From Paulinella micropora (Eukaryota; Cercozoa; Imbricatea; Euglyphida; Paulinellidae): DNA of 64,000 bases. Every line of letters starts with the position of its first letter. Position 1 is the stretch's first letter. The notes beneath the pieces were generated by a model. The model saw nothing but the letters and a program-made list of their open reading frames with translations, was not told where the DNA came from and made no database searches. Shown in pieces: positions 63,061 to 64,000 of this stretch. Location of the stretch: positions 106,001 to 170,000 of the forward strand of contig WBZZ01003758.1 of assembly GCA_019918135.1 (NCBI GenBank), read 5' to 3'. Made by a program: the position numbers and the translations under genes.

Positions 63061-64000
63061 CTAGTACAGATGACTCGCCTTCCGCGAAGGAGTAGTTGGT
63101 CGTCGCCCTGCAATGGTACTCCTTCTGCATGCTCTCCATGGTAATCGAAGGGCCCACGACATCCACCTTGAGCTTATCAATGGAATCGAGTGCCGCCTGC
63201 CTTTCTGACTTCTCTTTCTCATCTTCCTTCTGTCTCTGTTCTTCTGCTTCTCTTTCTTCTGCATCTTTTTTTTTTGATCGTCTTTTTTCTTCTTATCATC
63301 CTTTTGAGCTTGCTCCTCTCTTTGCTTCTGCTGTTCTTCTTTTTGTTCCTTATCAGCTTTGGCTGCTTTTTCCGCTATCGCTTCTATTTCTTTTTGTCTT
63401 TTTTATCGCTCTTCTTCTGTCAATAATTCTCTCTATAGCTTTCTTCTTTCCTTTTCCATTCTTCTTGCCTGCCTCCTCTTTCTTGTCTTCCTCTGTCTTG
63501 TCTTCCTTCTGGTCTGCCTCCTCTTTCTTCTTGCATGTCTTGTCTCCCTGCTTGTCTGTCTTGTCTTTCTTCCTTCCTTTTCCTTTCTTCTTGCCTGCCT
63601 CTTCTTTCTTGTCTGTCTTGTCTTCCTCTGTCTTGTCTTCCTCTGTCTTGTCTTCCTTCTGGTCTGCCTCCTCTTTCTTCTTGCCTGTTTTGTCTCCCTG
63701 CTTGTCTGTCTTGTCTTTCTTCCTGCCTGCCTTATCCTTCTTACCTGCAGCTGTCTTCTCTTTCTTGCCTGTCTTTTCTTTTGTCTTTTCGCTTGTTTGC
63801 TTTTCCTTCTTCTCGCTTGTCTTTTGTTTTTTGTTTTTCTTTGTCTTCTCGCCTGTCTCTGCCTTGTCTGTCTCTTGCTTGTCACCATCCCTCTCCTTTC
63901 GCTTGTTGTTTTTCTTTTTTGTTTCTGCTTGTTCCTCTGTGTACCTCTGCACTGGTCTCGTGTCTCTACTCTTCTTTGTGCTTCCTCCCCCGCCCTCTTT
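63061..64000 (-). CDS. Host gene 5' part: Lys/Glu-rich repeats, then conserved-looking exon
   Basis: Runs off the window. 63,353-63,952 encodes KKDKTDKQGDKTGKKKEEAD-type repeats, two long internal duplications of about 150 bases. A frame change near 63,270-63,350 (T-runs) leads to LDSIDKLKVDVVGPSITMES (about 63,110-63,195), which appears to be the exon upstream of 62,978. The Lys-rich part may be disordered. Function unknown. Confidence 0.4.

Noticed and set aside
1..64000. tRNA or rRNA genes
   Set aside because: None recognised by eye in either strand; a covariance search would be needed to exclude tRNAs.

Overview
The window joins two very different kinds of DNA. Positions 1 to about 53,980 are extremely G+C rich, gene dense and full of poly-G/poly-C tracts. 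They encode proteins typical of nucleocytoplasmic large DNA viruses (giant viruses): an RPB10-type RNA polymerase subunit, a PrimPol/UL52-type primase, a SNF2-family helicase, F-box/LRR proteins, a large RING protein, a kinase-fold protein, a GNAT acetyltransferase, a virion-like fibre protein with discoidin and tail-fibre repeats, and a zinc-finger array joined to a nuclease-like domain. From about 54,050 to 64,000 base composition drops sharply. That part holds a decayed Ty1/copia retrotransposon (minus strand), microsatellites and exons of eukaryotic genes with GT-AG type boundaries. The simplest reading is a giant-virus island endogenised in a protist-type nuclear genome, with its edge next to the copia element. 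The host species cannot be named from the sequence.

Layout. Block A (1-8,505) and block B (from 22,683; aligned with A from 23,019 to about 31,880) are near-identical copies of F-box/LRR - GNAT - membrane protein - gene X - F-box - kinase-like. Block B continues through SNF2 helicase - F-box/LRR2 - zinc-finger nuclease - gene Y - RPB10 - primase to 42,418. Block C (42,419-53,117) repeats that second part, starting abruptly inside the kinase-like gene. Block A ends by rearrangement: kinase 3' end, then a 0.58 kb inverted helicase fragment, then a 5'-truncated EGF-like gene at 9,089. The single-copy stretch 9,089-22,682 carries the EGF-like protein, a GERH/GGGHTG protein, the fibre protein, a small Cys-rich protein, a 22-unit minisatellite, a roughly 1,200-residue LRR protein and the RING protein.

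State of the genes. Most duplicated genes differ by single-base indels, often in G/C runs, so each copy is intact in some genes and broken in others. The helicase and the primase are open only in copy C, RPB10 in both B and C, and the membrane protein is clean in B. Lesions that are not homopolymer indels (TGA at 45,927, TAG at 35,572, deletions and junctions) argue for real decay, but sequencing error in G/C runs cannot be excluded for the others.

How the genes could work together: primase, helicase and RPB10 belong to replication and transcription. The F-box, LRR and RING proteins suggest capture of the host ubiquitin system. The fibre, EGF-like and two-TM proteins look like virion surface or envelope parts. 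The zinc-finger nuclease fusion, whose fingers differ between copies B and C while its C-terminal domain is conserved, is the most unusual item.
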